35,366 nt of DNA from Actinomycetes bacterium (GCA_021803085.1 JAJZMD010000063.1:1-35366); one strand, 5' to 3'; positions 1-9,833 are shown, counted from the stretch's first letter. A program made the numbers and translations. The notes: generated from the letters alone by a model not told the origin.

Positions 1-681
1 GGTCCAGCTTGCCCCGGCGGCCGCCGCCCGGGCGATGTCCACCGTCTGGCCGAGAGCGACGATCGTCACGTCGGCTCCACTCCCGATCAGCTCCCCGGTC
101 CCGAGTGGGATCGTCCACTCGGGGTCGGCGTCGAACTCCTCGCGGCGGCCGTAGAGCGCGCGCGGCTCGAGGACGACCACCGGGTCGTCGTCCCGGATCG
201 CCGACTTGACCAACCCGTACGCGGTCCGCGCGCCTGACGGCACCGCGACCTTGAGCCCCGGCGTGCCGATCAGCCAGCGCTCCAGGGTCTGGGAGTGCTG
301 GCAGCCGAAGCCGAGCCCCGCGCCTGCGGAGCCCCGGACGGTGAGGGGGACGTGCAGCGCGCCCCGAGAGAGGTAGCGCATCAGCGCCGCCTCCGTCACC
401 ACCTGGTCGAGCGCGACGCCGAGGAACTCGATGAACATGATCTCGACGACCGGTCGCAGCCCGCTGACGGCGGCCCCGACCGCGGCGCCGAGGAAGCCCA
501 TCTCCGAGATCGGCGTGTCCCGCACGCGGGCGGGCCCGAAACGGGCGAGCAGACCCTCGCTCGTCTTGAAGGTGCCCTCTGCCTCTGCGATGTCCTCGCC
601 CATGGCCACGATGCGCTGGTCACGCTCCATCTCCTCGGCGATCGCGAGGGAGATCGCCTGGTTCATCCTTAACCGTCTCAC
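1..681 (-). CDS. 2-oxoacid dehydrogenase E1 component, beta subunit (partial, runs off left edge)
   Basis: The first 227 codons are present and the frame is open to base 1. The translation starts VRRLRMNQAISLAIAEEM and continues with GEDIAEAEGTF, SEMGFLGAAVGAA and a QHSQTLERWL segment. This is the transketolase-like pyrimidine-binding domain of E1 beta subunits of the pyruvate, acetoin and branched-chain dehydrogenase complexes, which with E1 alpha decarboxylate a 2-oxoacid using thiamine diphosphate. I chose GTG at 681 because AAGGAGG lies 11 bases upstream; ATG at 666 is the alternative. The gene is last in view of the minus-strand operon, about 240 bases after the VOC gene. No E1 alpha gene lies upstream, although alpha normally precedes beta. 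Substrate class cannot be told from this part. Confidence 0.88.
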   Translation of the reverse strand, partial: MRRLRMNQAISLAIAEEMERDQRIVAMGEDIAEAEGTFKTSEGLLARFGPARVRDTPISEMGFLGAAVGAAVSGLRPVVEIMFIEFLGVALDQVVTEAALMRYLSRGALHVPLTVRGSAGAGLGFGCQHSQTLERWLIGTPGLKVAVPSGARTAYGLVKSAIRDDDPVVVLEPRALYGRREEFDADPEWTIPLGTGELIGSGADVTIVALGQTVDIARAAAAGASWT

Positions 682-710
682 TTCCTGCAGCGCCTCCTTC
701 TGAGGACCAT
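678..710 (-). CDS. possible 10-codon Arg-rich leader ORF coupled to E1 beta
   Basis: AAAGGAG lies six bases before an ATG at 710. The frame MVLRRRRCRK ends in a TGA that overlaps the E1 beta GTG as GTGA, the overlap most genes in this window use for coupling. It could be a leader peptide or a chance ORF; only the ribosome site and the overlap support it. There is no known family. Confidence 0.25.
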   Translation of the reverse strand: MVLRRRRCRK

Positions 711-924
711 CGATGACTCCTTTCACACGCCGCACACGGCCTTGCGCCCCCGCCGCACCCGCCGTCGCGGCCCAGGCGGTTGCACCGGCGCAAGCGGGGC
801 GGCCGTGCCCGCGTGCCCGCAGCGGGCGGCCGACCCCGAGGCGAGACGCGGCCGCCGGACGCGCCTGGCGCGGGCCGCCCAGACCCGGCGCGGGCGGCGG
901 AAGACCGGCCCCGCCGCGTTCCGG
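711..924. other. non-coding stretch before E1 beta
   Basis: Together with the leader ORF this makes a gap of about 240 bases inside an otherwise tightly packed operon. It is extremely GC-rich and no translation in any frame resembles a protein. I see no E1 alpha remnant and no clear terminator. Confidence 0.4.
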
Positions 925-1413
925 CTACCGGTCGCGTCCGGGCGGTGGCTGGAACACCTCGACGGTGATGCCGTCGGGGTCGCGCACGTACAGGGACACG
1001 CCGCCTTTGTTCGCGCCGGTGTCGACCTGCACAGGCGGGCTGAACGTCTCCACGCGCCGCTCGACCAGCCGCGCGTACAGCGCGTCCATGTCGGGCACGA
1101 CGAAGCAGATGTGGGCGTTGCCCACGTTGCGCGGCTCGAGGGCCCGCGGTGCGGACCGCGGCGAGCGGTACTCGAAGAGCTCGAGCCGGCTCTCGGACCC
1201 CGGGAGGCGCAGGTGCGCCATCTTCACGTCCGCGTCGGGATAGCCGACGATCTCCGCGAGGTACCCCCCCTGCTTCTCCTGGCGCATCACCACGTCGCAC
1301 TCGAAGACCTCCGTGTAGAAGGCGATCGACCGCTCGAGGTCGGTGACCGTGAGGCCGACGTGGTTGACGCCGGTGACGAGGGCGGGCCCGATGCGGACGG
1401 TGCTGTCGGTCAT
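925..1413 (-). CDS. VOC-fold (glyoxalase/dioxygenase superfamily) enzyme
   Basis: The product is 162 residues, the normal size for a two-module VOC protein. Module 1 begins VNHVGLTVTDLERSIAFY and ends RLELFEY; module 2 begins NAHICFVVPDMDALYARL and ends DPDGITVEVFQ. The expected metal ligands are present as His18, Glu78, His101 and Glu152. Family members catalyse lyase, isomerase, epimerase or dioxygenase steps on small metabolites, and the exact reaction is not readable here. The ATG at 1413 overlaps the stop of the M24 gene as ATGA, so the two are probably translated in concert. In this operon a methylmalonyl-CoA-epimerase-like or lactoylglutathione-lyase-like role is possible but unproven. 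Confidence 0.88.
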   Translation of the reverse strand: MTDSTVRIGPALVTGVNHVGLTVTDLERSIAFYTEVFECDVVMRQEKQGGYLAEIVGYPDADVKMAHLRLPGSESRLELFEYRSPRSAPRALEPRNVGNAHICFVVPDMDALYARLVERRVETFSPPVQVDTGANKGGVSLYVRDPDGITVEVFQPPPGRDR

Positions 1414-2585
1414 TGGTTCGTTCCTTCGATGAGAGAGGCAAGGGCTGCGTGCAGCTCCACGCCTCCGGCCGGCGTGACGAGGTACTCGTTCTCGAGGCGC
1501 ATCCCGAACCGCCCGGGGACGTACGCACCGGGCTCGACGGCGAGGATCATGCCGGCCTCGAGCGGGGTGTCGTCGTGCGGGCTCAGGTTTGGGGAGCAGA
1601 CGGGATCCAGCCCGAGGCCGTGACCCCCGTGGTGCGGCATCGGCGAGGACCCGCCGAGCTCTTCTCCCACGCGTCGCGCCATGGCGGCGTAGACCTCGCT
1701 CGCCCGCACGCCCGGCCGGCACCCGGCCACGCTCTCGTCGAGCACGTGCCGGAGCCGCTCGAGGAGCCCGCCGAGCCCGCCGAGCTCGCCGGCCTCCCCG
1801 CGCACGTGGGTGCGGCACGTGTCTCCCCAGTAGCCGCCTGCCCGCACGAGTATGTCGGCGAGGACCGGTTCCCCGTCCCGGGGGCGGCGGCCCCCGGCGA
1901 CGGCAACGGGGCCGGAGACCTGCGCGCTCGCGGGGCCCGCCAGCAGGTCCGCGAGGAACTCGACAGGCTCGCCGGCGGCCAGCTGTGCGGTCGCGTGCGC
2001 GCGGGTGAACAGCTCCAACTCGCTCGCACCCTCGGCGACGCCGTCGGCCACCGCGTCCTGGGCCTCGAGGCACAGGCCGTAGGAGCGCGCGATCTTCTCC
2101 GCCTCGTCGCGATCCTTCACGGCCATGACGACCGCCAGCGGTCCGTCCACCGCGACGACCTCCGCCGGCCCGGCTCCGGACAGGACGCCCGGGGACAGGC
2201 CCGCCACGCCGATGCGCGTGCACCGGCGGAGGAGCTCGACGCGCGCCAGGGCCTCGACCAGCCGGGGCAGGGGGTCGAGGTCCAGGCCGAACCCTGGCTC
2301 GCCATAGACGTGGACCCTCTCCGCCGAGCCCTCGCGCTCGACCAGCGGAGCCTCCTCGGCGGAAGCGACGACTTCCGCCCCGCCCGAGGCTCCCAGGATC
2401 GTCGCCGAGAGGCCGCCGGCGTAGCGGTGGTAGTCCGTGAGCCAGGTGGCGTAGCCGGCCCCGACGGCGACGATCGCGTCGAGGTGCTCGGCCTCGCAGA
2501 TGCGTTGCACCCGGGTGATGCGGCCCTCGTGGGCGAAGCTCGCAGCGACCGCGTGCCGCTGCGAAGGCAAGAGACCGTGGTTCAT
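1410..2585 (-). CDS. M24-family metallohydrolase (Xaa-Pro peptidase / creatinase fold)
   Basis: The product is 391 residues: an N-terminal creatinase-like domain (about 20-155) and a C-terminal pita-bread catalytic domain (about 160-385). All five dinuclear metal ligands are visible: Asp244 in LADILV, Asp255 in YWGDTCRTH, His322 in GGHGLGLD, Glu351 in AVEPGAY and Glu365 in RLENEYL. Family members cleave Xaa-Pro bonds, creatine or related C-N bonds in the cytoplasm. Sitting between dehydrogenases of a transport operon, a small-molecule amidinohydrolase or dipeptidase role is as likely as general peptide turnover. The ATG at 2585 has only a weak GGGGA upstream. The stop overlaps the VOC start. 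Confidence 0.88.
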   Translation of the reverse strand: MNHGLLPSQRHAVAASFAHEGRITRVQRICEAEHLDAIVAVGAGYATWLTDYHRYAGGLSATILGASGGAEVVASAEEAPLVEREGSAERVHVYGEPGFGLDLDPLPRLVEALARVELLRRCTRIGVAGLSPGVLSGAGPAEVVAVDGPLAVVMAVKDRDEAEKIARSYGLCLEAQDAVADGVAEGASELELFTRAHATAQLAAGEPVEFLADLLAGPASAQVSGPVAVAGGRRPRDGEPVLADILVRAGGYWGDTCRTHVRGEAGELGGLGGLLERLRHVLDESVAGCRPGVRASEVYAAMARRVGEELGGSSPMPHHGGHGLGLDPVCSPNLSPHDDTPLEAGMILAVEPGAYVPGRFGMRLENEYLVTPAGGVELHAALASLIEGTNQ

Positions 2586-2605
2586 TCGTCCGTCCCCAGG
2601 CGAGG

Positions 2606-3373
2606 TCAGCCGACGGGAACGGTGGTCAGCCCGCCGTCGATCGTCACGCACGAGCCGTTGATGTACGCGGCGTCGGCGCTGCTGAGGAACACCGCGAGGC
2701 GGCCCACCTCCGCGGGCTCGCCTAGGCGGCCGGCCGGGCAGACGCGGATGACGCCGGGCTCGTCCACCGCGCCCCGCGCGGCGTCCTCCTCCCACATCGG
2801 GGTGCGCTGGACGCCCGGAGCGATCGCGTTCGCTCGCACGCCGAACCTTCCCCACTCCGCCGCGGCTACGCGGGTCATCATGATCACCGCAGCCTTCGCC
2901 GCGCAGTATGCGATCCGTCCGGGATTGGACGAGAACCCGCGGATCGACGAGATCGTCACCACGCTCCCCGAGCGCTGGGGAAGCATGTGCCGGGCCGCGG
3001 CGCGCATCCCGTAGAACACGCCGTGCTGCATCACGTCGATCGACTGATGCCACACCTCGTCGGTGGTGTCGATGATGTGCGGGCCGACGAAGCTGACGCC
3101 CGCGTTGTTCACGACGATGTCCAGACGCCCTAGGTCGGCGGCCACGGCGTCCCACGTTCGGTCGACCTCCGCGCGGACGCCGACGTCACACCGGTAGGCG
3201 AGCGCCGTGCCGCCGGACTCCTGGACGAGCTTCACCGTCTCGCCGGCGGCGGCCTCGTCCACGTCGACGATCGCGACCTGCGCGCCCGCCCGGGCCATCT
3301 CGACGGCGATGGCCCGACCCAGGCCGGCCCCGGCACCGGTGACCAGCGCCGCCTGACCTCTCAGCTCGTCCAC
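2606..3373 (-). CDS. short-chain dehydrogenase/reductase (SDR) 1
   Basis: The product is a 255-residue classical SDR. TGAGAGLG (12-19) is the dinucleotide-binding loop, NNAG is at 89-92, and the catalytic set is a Ser in ISS (142-143), Tyr156 and Lys160 in YCAAK. The end GSCVTIDGGLTTV is typical of FabG-like enzymes. I chose the GTG at 3373 because AAGGGA lies nine bases upstream and the N-terminus then starts just before the first beta strand. It probably oxidises or reduces a secondary alcohol on the substrate brought in by the adjacent ABC importer. An acidic residue after beta strand 2 (IVDVD) suggests NAD rather than NADP. Confidence 0.92.
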   Translation of the reverse strand: MDELRGQAALVTGAGAGLGRAIAVEMARAGAQVAIVDVDEAAAGETVKLVQESGGTALAYRCDVGVRAEVDRTWDAVAADLGRLDIVVNNAGVSFVGPHIIDTTDEVWHQSIDVMQHGVFYGMRAAARHMLPQRSGSVVTISSIRGFSSNPGRIAYCAAKAAVIMMTRVAAAEWGRFGVRANAIAPGVQRTPMWEEDAARGAVDEPGVIRVCPAGRLGEPAEVGRLAVFLSSADAAYINGSCVTIDGGLTTVPVG

Positions 3374-3472
3374 TTCGCATTCCCTTCTGTGTGCTCTGTC
3401 TGCCCGTCTGCCGGTTGTCATCCTGCTCGTGCTCGCGGGGCCGTCCCCGGCCGCGCGGCGCCTCACCGGTCC

Positions 3473-4624
<1,152 letters not shown>

Positions 4625-4637
4625 GGGATCGCCCTCC

Positions 4638-5372
4638 TCAGAACGTCGCGGTGAGACCGCCGTCGACGCAGATCGACTGGCCCGTGATGTAGGTGTTGTC
4701 GTCGGAAACGAGCCATGCGGTCATCCCGGTCACATCGGACGGCTGGCCCGGCCGGCCCATCGGCAGCCGACCGGTCTCCAGGTAGACCCGGCGGAACCGC
4801 TCCGTCCGGGTCTCCATCTCGCCGTCGACGATCGACATGCGCGTCTCGATGAAGCCGGGGGCGACGGCATTGCACAGGACGCCGCGCCCGGAGTACTCCA
4901 CCGCCAGCGTGCGGGTCGCCTGGTCCATGCCGGCCTTGGCGATGTCGTAGGCCAGCGCACCTCGCTCTCCGAGACGCGAGTGGATGCTCGTCACGTTGAC
5001 GATACGGCCGTACCCCCGCCCGGCCATCGCGTTGGCCGCGGCGATCGCGAGCCGGACCGGTGCGTGCAGGTCCACGCTCAGGACCCGCTCGTACACGTCC
5101 GCCGAGAAATCCGAGAGGTCCAGCACCTCGCTCACCCCCGCCGCGTTCACCAGCGCGTCGACCGGTCCGATGCCCTCCTCGACGGAAACGAACAGCCCCT
5201 CGACGTCCCCGACCTGGGACAGGTCGAAGTCGATCGCGTGTCGGCAGCAGGCCGTGGCCACCGGCTCCCGGTCCACGCCGACCACCTCCAAGCCGTCACC
5301 CGAAAGGCGCTCGGCGATGGCCCTTCCGATGCCGTTGGCGGCCCCGGTGACGACGGCACGCCTCGTCCTCAT
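4638..5372 (-). CDS. short-chain dehydrogenase/reductase (SDR) 2
   Basis: The product is 244 residues with TGAANGIG (9-16), NAAG (76-79), a catalytic Ser in NVTSIHS (129), and Tyr142 and Lys146 in YDIAK. The C-terminal GQSICVDGGLTATF is typical. VVGVDREP after beta strand 2 has an Asp, again suggesting NAD. The ATG at 5372 overlaps the stop of the upstream permease as ATGA. It belongs to the same operon as SDR 1 but the two differ clearly in sequence, so they likely act on different steps. The specific substrate (sugar, polyol or derivative) is not readable. Confidence 0.92.
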   Translation of the reverse strand: MRTRRAVVTGAANGIGRAIAERLSGDGLEVVGVDREPVATACCRHAIDFDLSQVGDVEGLFVSVEEGIGPVDALVNAAGVSEVLDLSDFSADVYERVLSVDLHAPVRLAIAAANAMAGRGYGRIVNVTSIHSRLGERGALAYDIAKAGMDQATRTLAVEYSGRGVLCNAVAPGFIETRMSIVDGEMETRTERFRRVYLETGRLPMGRPGQPSDVTGMTAWLVSDDNTYITGQSICVDGGLTATF

Positions 5373-6190
5373 CTCACCGCACCGCTGAGCATGCCGCGGA
5401 TGAACACCCGGGCGGTCAGGAAGTACAAGAGCAGCGTCGGGATGCTGCCGAGCAGAAGTCCCGCCATCAGCACCGGGATGTCGGTCCCGAACCTCCCGCT
5501 GAGCTGGGCCAGCGTGGGCGTGAGCATCTCGTTGCTTGGCTCGTGGAGCAGCACGAGGCTGATGAACAGCTCGTTCCAGATGTTCAAGAACGTGAGGATC
5601 CCGATGGTGACGATCGCGGGCCGGGCGATGGGGAGCACGACGGAGCGGAAGATGTGGAGCCACGACCCGCCGTCGACTCTCGCCGCCTCGATTACCGAGT
5701 CCGGGATGGCGCGGAAGTTCGCCCGCATCAGGTACGTCCCGTACGGGATGTTGAGCGCGGTGTAGATGAGGATCGCGGGCATGAAGTTGTTCGCAAGGCC
5801 CGCGTGCGCGATCTCGACGTAGAGCGGCAGGAGGACGACGATGCCGGGCATGAACATCACCATCAGCATGAGCCAGAACAGGCCGTTGCCAAACTTGACG
5901 GGCACCTTCGTGAACACGAACGCCGCCAGGGCGGACGAGAGCGTCGCGACGACGACAGCGGGGACCACCACGATCAGCGAGTGCAGGAGGCTGGACAGGA
6001 ACGGCACCTGGTTGACCAGAGCGCTGAAGCTGCCCAGGCTGAAATGGGAGGGCAGGCCGTAGGGGCTCCGCTCGTACGCGCTGGTCGAGCGCATCGTGTT
6101 CGCGGCCATGAACACGAGCGGGTACACGGTGCTGATCGCCACCAGGCAAAGCGCGAGGAAGACCAGAGGCCGGGAAAGTCGCGAGACCAC
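5369..6190 (-). CDS. CUT1 sugar ABC transporter permease (MalG/UgpE-like)
   Basis: The product is 273 residues with about six membrane segments. The EAA loop EAARVDGGSWLHIFRSVVLP docks the ATPase. The first segment follows a short basic N-terminus, as in MalG-type permeases. It starts with GTG at 6190, directly abutting the stop of the other permease without spacing, and ends overlapping SDR 2. It forms the membrane channel with the partner permease at 6191-7234. Confidence 0.95.
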   Translation of the reverse strand: MVSRLSRPLVFLALCLVAISTVYPLVFMAANTMRSTSAYERSPYGLPSHFSLGSFSALVNQVPFLSSLLHSLIVVVPAVVVATLSSALAAFVFTKVPVKFGNGLFWLMLMVMFMPGIVVLLPLYVEIAHAGLANNFMPAILIYTALNIPYGTYLMRANFRAIPDSVIEAARVDGGSWLHIFRSVVLPIARPAIVTIGILTFLNIWNELFISLVLLHEPSNEMLTPTLAQLSGRFGTDIPVLMAGLLLGSIPTLLLYFLTARVFIRGMLSGAVR

Positions 6191-7234
6191 TCAGACTCCC
6201 TGCTGGACCTGTCGCTGCGGGAACAGCTTGATCTGCACCACCGTCATCACCAGCACGATGAGGAACAGGATGAGCACGACGGCCGCTCCGTACCCGAACT
6301 GACCGTTCTCGAAAGTGGTGATGTACGTGTAATATGTCACGCTGGTGGTCGAGAACCCTGGACCACCAGCGCTGATGACGTACACGAAGCTGAACAGCGA
6401 CGTGAACGTGTAGATCACGTTGATCACGCTCAGGAACTGGAGCGAGCTCGAGATCATCGGAATGGTGATCGAGCGCAGGCGCCGCCACCAGCCCGCTCCG
6501 TCGATCAACGCGGCGTCGTAGAGCGCGGGATCGACCGTCGTGAGCGCCGACAGAATGACGATCATCCCGAAGCCGAACGACGTCCACACGAGCGCGGCGA
6601 TCACGACGAACCGGGCCGTCCACGGCTGGGAGAGCCACGCGAGCTGCCCCAGGCCCACGGGGCGAAGGATGGTGTCCACGATCCCGCCCGGGAGGAAGAA
6701 CGTGCTGAAGAGCGCCCCGACGATGACCGGCGACAGGACGTTCGGGATGAAGAACAGGAATCGGAAGACCCGCCATCCCGGGACCTTCTCGTAGACGAGC
6801 ACGGCGACGACGAGTGACACCACCAGGATGAGCGGCACGGAGATGAGGAAGATCACCGAGTTCACCAGGACCTGGGAGAACACCGGGTTGTCGAACAGGA
6901 GGCGGAAGTTCTCGACCCCGACGAAGTGGCTCGACAGGCCATTCCAGTTCGTGAAGCTGTGGTACACGGTCTCGATGATCGGGACGATCAGCAGACCGAG
7001 CACGAAGATCGTCGCGGGGATCAGCGCGGCGTAGGAGAAGCCCCGGCGCCGGACCGCACGCGCGACGCGCGCGCCGGCCCGGCGACCAAAGGTCGCCAAA
7101 GCCGGCGGAGCGCCGCTCGCCACGTCTTCGACAGGCTCTCCAGCCACCCTCACCAGCTCTTCCGCCGGGGCGGAGAGGACCGGTGCCGCTGGACGCCGGC
7201 TCGAGACAACCGGGCCGGACGGCTCGTCGGTCAT
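6191..7234 (-). CDS. CUT1 sugar ABC transporter permease (MalF/UgpA-like)
   Basis: The product is 347 residues. About 65 N-terminal residues are Pro/Ala-rich and predicted cytoplasmic. They are followed by about six membrane segments and the EAA-like loop YDAALIDGAGWWRRLRSITI. GLLIVPIIETVYHSFTNW is the conserved first helix of UgpA/MalF-type permeases. The long disordered N-terminus is unusual relative to the roughly 300-residue norm. The ATG at 7234 overlaps the stop of the binding-protein gene (ATGA). Confidence 0.95.
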   Translation of the reverse strand: MTDEPSGPVVSSRRPAAPVLSAPAEELVRVAGEPVEDVASGAPPALATFGRRAGARVARAVRRRGFSYAALIPATIFVLGLLIVPIIETVYHSFTNWNGLSSHFVGVENFRLLFDNPVFSQVLVNSVIFLISVPLILVVSLVVAVLVYEKVPGWRVFRFLFFIPNVLSPVIVGALFSTFFLPGGIVDTILRPVGLGQLAWLSQPWTARFVVIAALVWTSFGFGMIVILSALTTVDPALYDAALIDGAGWWRRLRSITIPMISSSLQFLSVINVIYTFTSLFSFVYVISAGGPGFSTTSVTYYTYITTFENGQFGYGAAVVLILFLIVLVMTVVQIKLFPQRQVQQGV

Positions 7235-8631
7235 GCCTTGCTTGATTGCAGGTAGCTCTGCATCTGCGTCTGGATGCTCGCCGCAGCGGCTGCAGGGCTC
7301 AAGCTCCCGCCGAAGACACCGTTGTTGGTCTTGTACCAGTATGTGTCGATGCTGCCGGGCATGACGTTATCGAACGCCTCGTACTGCTTGTAGCCCTTCT
7401 TGAGGTAGCTGTACACCTGCGCGAGCAGCGGCTGCTGATTGTCGAAGGCGGCCGACGGGCGGAACGAGACGTTGTTCGGGATCTGGCCGAGCTGGTTGAT
7501 CGATGCCACCTGGACCTTCAGCGACGTGAGGAACTCGATCAGCTGCAGGCACTGACGGACGTGCTTGCTCGTCTTGAAGATGACGTACGCGTTATTGGGG
7601 CCGCCCGAGAATCCTTTGGCGTACTTCGAGCCTCGCAGTGCCGGGATCGGGAAGAGCCCGACGTTGTTCTTTCCGAGGCCGGTCTGGAACTTTGTGTTCT
7701 CGAAGTTGCCGGTGATCGTCATCGCGCCCTTCCCGGCCGCGAAGTCGGCGATCCCCTGTGTCTCGCTGAGCGACGGCGCGTTCGGGTTGGTGATGCCCGC
7801 CGCGTACATCTGGTGCCAGGCCTCGTAGGGCTTGATCAGCAGGCTGGAGTTCAGTGACTGCTTGCCGAAGAACATCCTGAGGACACCTGTGTTCCCGCCG
7901 AGGCCCGAGATGAGCCCGTCCTGGGTCCACGCGCCCTGGTACCCCTGCTTTTCTCCGAACTCGAACGGCTGGACACCCTTGGCCTTGATCTTCCGGCCGA
8001 GCGCGATCAGCTGTGTCCAGTTCTCCGGCCAGGGTGGCTTGACCCCTGCCTTCGCCATGAGCTTCTTGTTGTAGTAGACGGAGTAGTACGCACCCGTCCC
8101 GTAAGGGATCGCGTAGATCTTGCCGCCGGTCTCGTAGCCGGCCGTCACGAACTGCCAGCCGGTGAGCGACTTGATGTACCCCTTCGACAGGTACTTGTTG
8201 AGCGGCACGAGGTACGGGTCGTTCTCGATGACCTGCCCGCCGACGTAGAGCTGGCCGATTGTCGGCGTGGTTCCGCCGACCTCGGTCGAGTGGAGGAGCG
8301 TCTCGAAGGCTGTCGACGCTGCGAACGGCTCCTGGATCAGGTCCACCTTGATGTTGTGGTGCTTCGCCTCGAACAGCTTCACCCCCGCCGTGAGCCAGCT
8401 TTTGGAGAGCGGGACGCCTGTTGTGGACGCGTCCAGCGGGTCGTTCCACATGGTGATGGTCACCTGGTTCGCGTTCGCCTTGGAGGCGGCCGCACCGCTC
8501 ACGCCGGGCCCGCTCATGACCGCGACCATCGAGCCCGCGGCCGCGAGCCCGCACGCGCCCATGAACCAGCGCGAGAGCCGGTGCGGCACCGTCCTTCGAA
8601 CGTTCCGTCTCATATCCACTGCTACTGCCAT
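7231..8631 (-). CDS. CUT1 sugar ABC transporter substrate-binding protein
   Basis: The product is 466 residues. A long basic N-terminus is followed by a hydrophobic stretch (about 22-48) and then the mature start VTITMWNDPLD. YAIPYGTGAYYSVYYNKKL, NWTQLIALGRKIKAKG and FAAGKGAMTITGNF are typical of extracellular solute-binding protein family 1. The only candidate lipobox (MGAC) sits at the start of the hydrophobic core, not its end, so this is probably not a classical lipoprotein. The ATG at 8631 has AGGGGG about eight bases upstream. It overlaps the end of the iclR gene by 10 bases. Ligand unknown; aromatic residues (WND, YYSVYY) fit carbohydrate stacking. Confidence 0.94.
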   Translation of the reverse strand: MAVAVDMRRNVRRTVPHRLSRWFMGACGLAAAGSMVAVMSGPGVSGAAASKANANQVTITMWNDPLDASTTGVPLSKSWLTAGVKLFEAKHHNIKVDLIQEPFAASTAFETLLHSTEVGGTTPTIGQLYVGGQVIENDPYLVPLNKYLSKGYIKSLTGWQFVTAGYETGGKIYAIPYGTGAYYSVYYNKKLMAKAGVKPPWPENWTQLIALGRKIKAKGVQPFEFGEKQGYQGAWTQDGLISGLGGNTGVLRMFFGKQSLNSSLLIKPYEAWHQMYAAGITNPNAPSLSETQGIADFAAGKGAMTITGNFENTKFQTGLGKNNVGLFPIPALRGSKYAKGFSGGPNNAYVIFKTSKHVRQCLQLIEFLTSLKVQVASINQLGQIPNNVSFRPSAAFDNQQPLLAQVYSYLKKGYKQYEAFDNVMPGSIDTYWYKTNNGVFGGSLSPAAAAASIQTQMQSYLQSSKA

Positions 8632-9512
8632 TGGTGTTTCCCCCTAGGTGCTTGAGGTAGCTCTGATTCGGTGTTGGTAGGCGAGGAATGGAGGTCCATA
8701 GGTATCTGGAAGGGAGAGCTGGCGAGAGGTCGACTTGCTGACCGACCACCGAGCGCGTCGCTCGCGCGCGCGGCGCACTCGACCACCGAAGCCACCAGCT
8801 TCTCCTCGTTGTTGAGAAATCGTTCCAAGGGAGAAGAGATGGTCAAGGCGGCGACGACCAGCTCCCCGTTCATCACGGCGGCCGAGCAGCACGCGACACC
8901 TTCGACGCATTCGCCCGTCTCCACCGCGTACCCCTGCCTCCTGACCAGAGCCAGATGCTCGCGTAGGTCATCCGGATCGGTGATCGTGCTCGGCGTCACC
9001 TTCTCGAGCTGCGTGCTCGCGAGGAACGCGTCCAACTCTTCGTCGGCGAGCAACGAGAGGAGGATCTTCCCGGACGCGCGCGCGTATTCGAACCCTCGAT
9101 GCGGGACCGCGACGCGCACCGCCTGCGTGCCGCTCAGCTCCTCCAGCACCTGGATCTCGCCGCGGACCCAGCCGCTCAGGTAGGCGTTCTCACCGGTGAG
9201 GTCGACGAGGTGCTGGAGCTCGGCTTGGACCGAGGCGGGAAGGCGGCTCTCGCGGTGCGCGGTCTCGGCGAGGGCGTGAAGGGTCGGGCCGAAGTGGTAC
9301 CGAAGGGCGGCGTCCTTCACCACCACGCCCTCCCTCACGAGCGTCGCCAGCAGGTGGTGGGCTGACGGGACCTTGATGCCGGTCTTGCGAGCCAGCGCCG
9401 TGAGCGTCCTGCTCTGAGGGGGTAGCGCCGCCACCGCCCGCAGGAGCTGCACCGCTCGCTGCACCGCTGCGATGGAGCGGCTTTCACTCTGTGAAATGGA
9501 GTTTCCCTCCAC
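8622..9512 (-). CDS. IclR-family transcriptional regulator
   Basis: The product is 296 residues. The N-terminal winged HTH (about 13-72, SIAAVQRAVQLLRAV...LTALARKTGIKVPSAHHLLATL) is followed by an IclR effector domain (about 80-255, with ASGKILLSLL and GYAVETGECVEGVACC). About 40 extra C-terminal residues, rich in Ser and Pro, run into the next gene. The start is GTG at 9512. There is no ribosome site upstream, but a -10 box ends six bases before it, implying a leaderless mRNA. As first gene of the operon it probably senses the transported compound or an intermediate and controls the operon and itself. Confidence 0.94.
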   Translation of the reverse strand: MEGNSISQSESRSIAAVQRAVQLLRAVAALPPQSRTLTALARKTGIKVPSAHHLLATLVREGVVVKDAALRYHFGPTLHALAETAHRESRLPASVQAELQHLVDLTGENAYLSGWVRGEIQVLEELSGTQAVRVAVPHRGFEYARASGKILLSLLADEELDAFLASTQLEKVTPSTITDPDDLREHLALVRRQGYAVETGECVEGVACCSAAVMNGELVVAALTISSPLERFLNNEEKLVASVVECAARASDALGGRSASRPLASSPFQIPMDLHSSPTNTESELPQAPRGKHQWQ

Positions 9513-9519
9513 GGAGGGA
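9504..9519. promoter_or_regulatory. inverted repeat at iclR start, candidate operator
   Basis: TCCCTCC and GGAGGGA form perfect 7-base arms around 2 bases. The repeat covers the start codon, the predicted transcription start and one base of the -10 box, so a bound protein would block initiation. Autoregulation by the IclR protein is inferred. Confidence 0.5.
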
Positions 9520-9547
9520 CGCTAACTTCTGCTCTTACGTACGTCAA
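9519..9547 (-). promoter_or_regulatory. iclR promoter, leaderless
   Basis: On the minus strand TTGACG (9547-9542), a 17-base spacer and TAGCGT (9524-9519) form a good sigma-70-type promoter. The expected start of transcription, seven bases on, is the G of the GTG start codon. An ACGTACGT palindrome (9537-9544) overlaps the -35 region and could be another regulator site. Confidence 0.6.
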
Positions 9548-9833
9548 GATCTTTTCCGGATGCGCACAAATGCGTGGGCGGAGGCGGGGCGCAGGACTCC
9601 CCGGAGGTCGATCCGTGAGCACCCCACGGCGTATGGGGACGCTGAACTCCCACCACCGCCTCGGTCGCAGTTCGCGAAGAGTCCGCGGAACGTCCATTGG
9701 GTGCCAACCGCCGCCGTCACTCGTCAACCACACGAGAACAGGTCAGCCCCCACGATCATCAATTGTCGTTGGTAGTCAACTATCGCGGCAACGTTCCGCT
9801 TCAACGTGTAGCGCGCGCTCGGACCCGGAGCTG
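9548..9833. other. intergenic stretch upstream of the iclR promoter
   Basis: About 285 bases lie between the iclR promoter and the end of the propeller gene. No frame encodes a recognisable protein and I see no strong terminator for the upstream gene. Confidence 0.4.
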
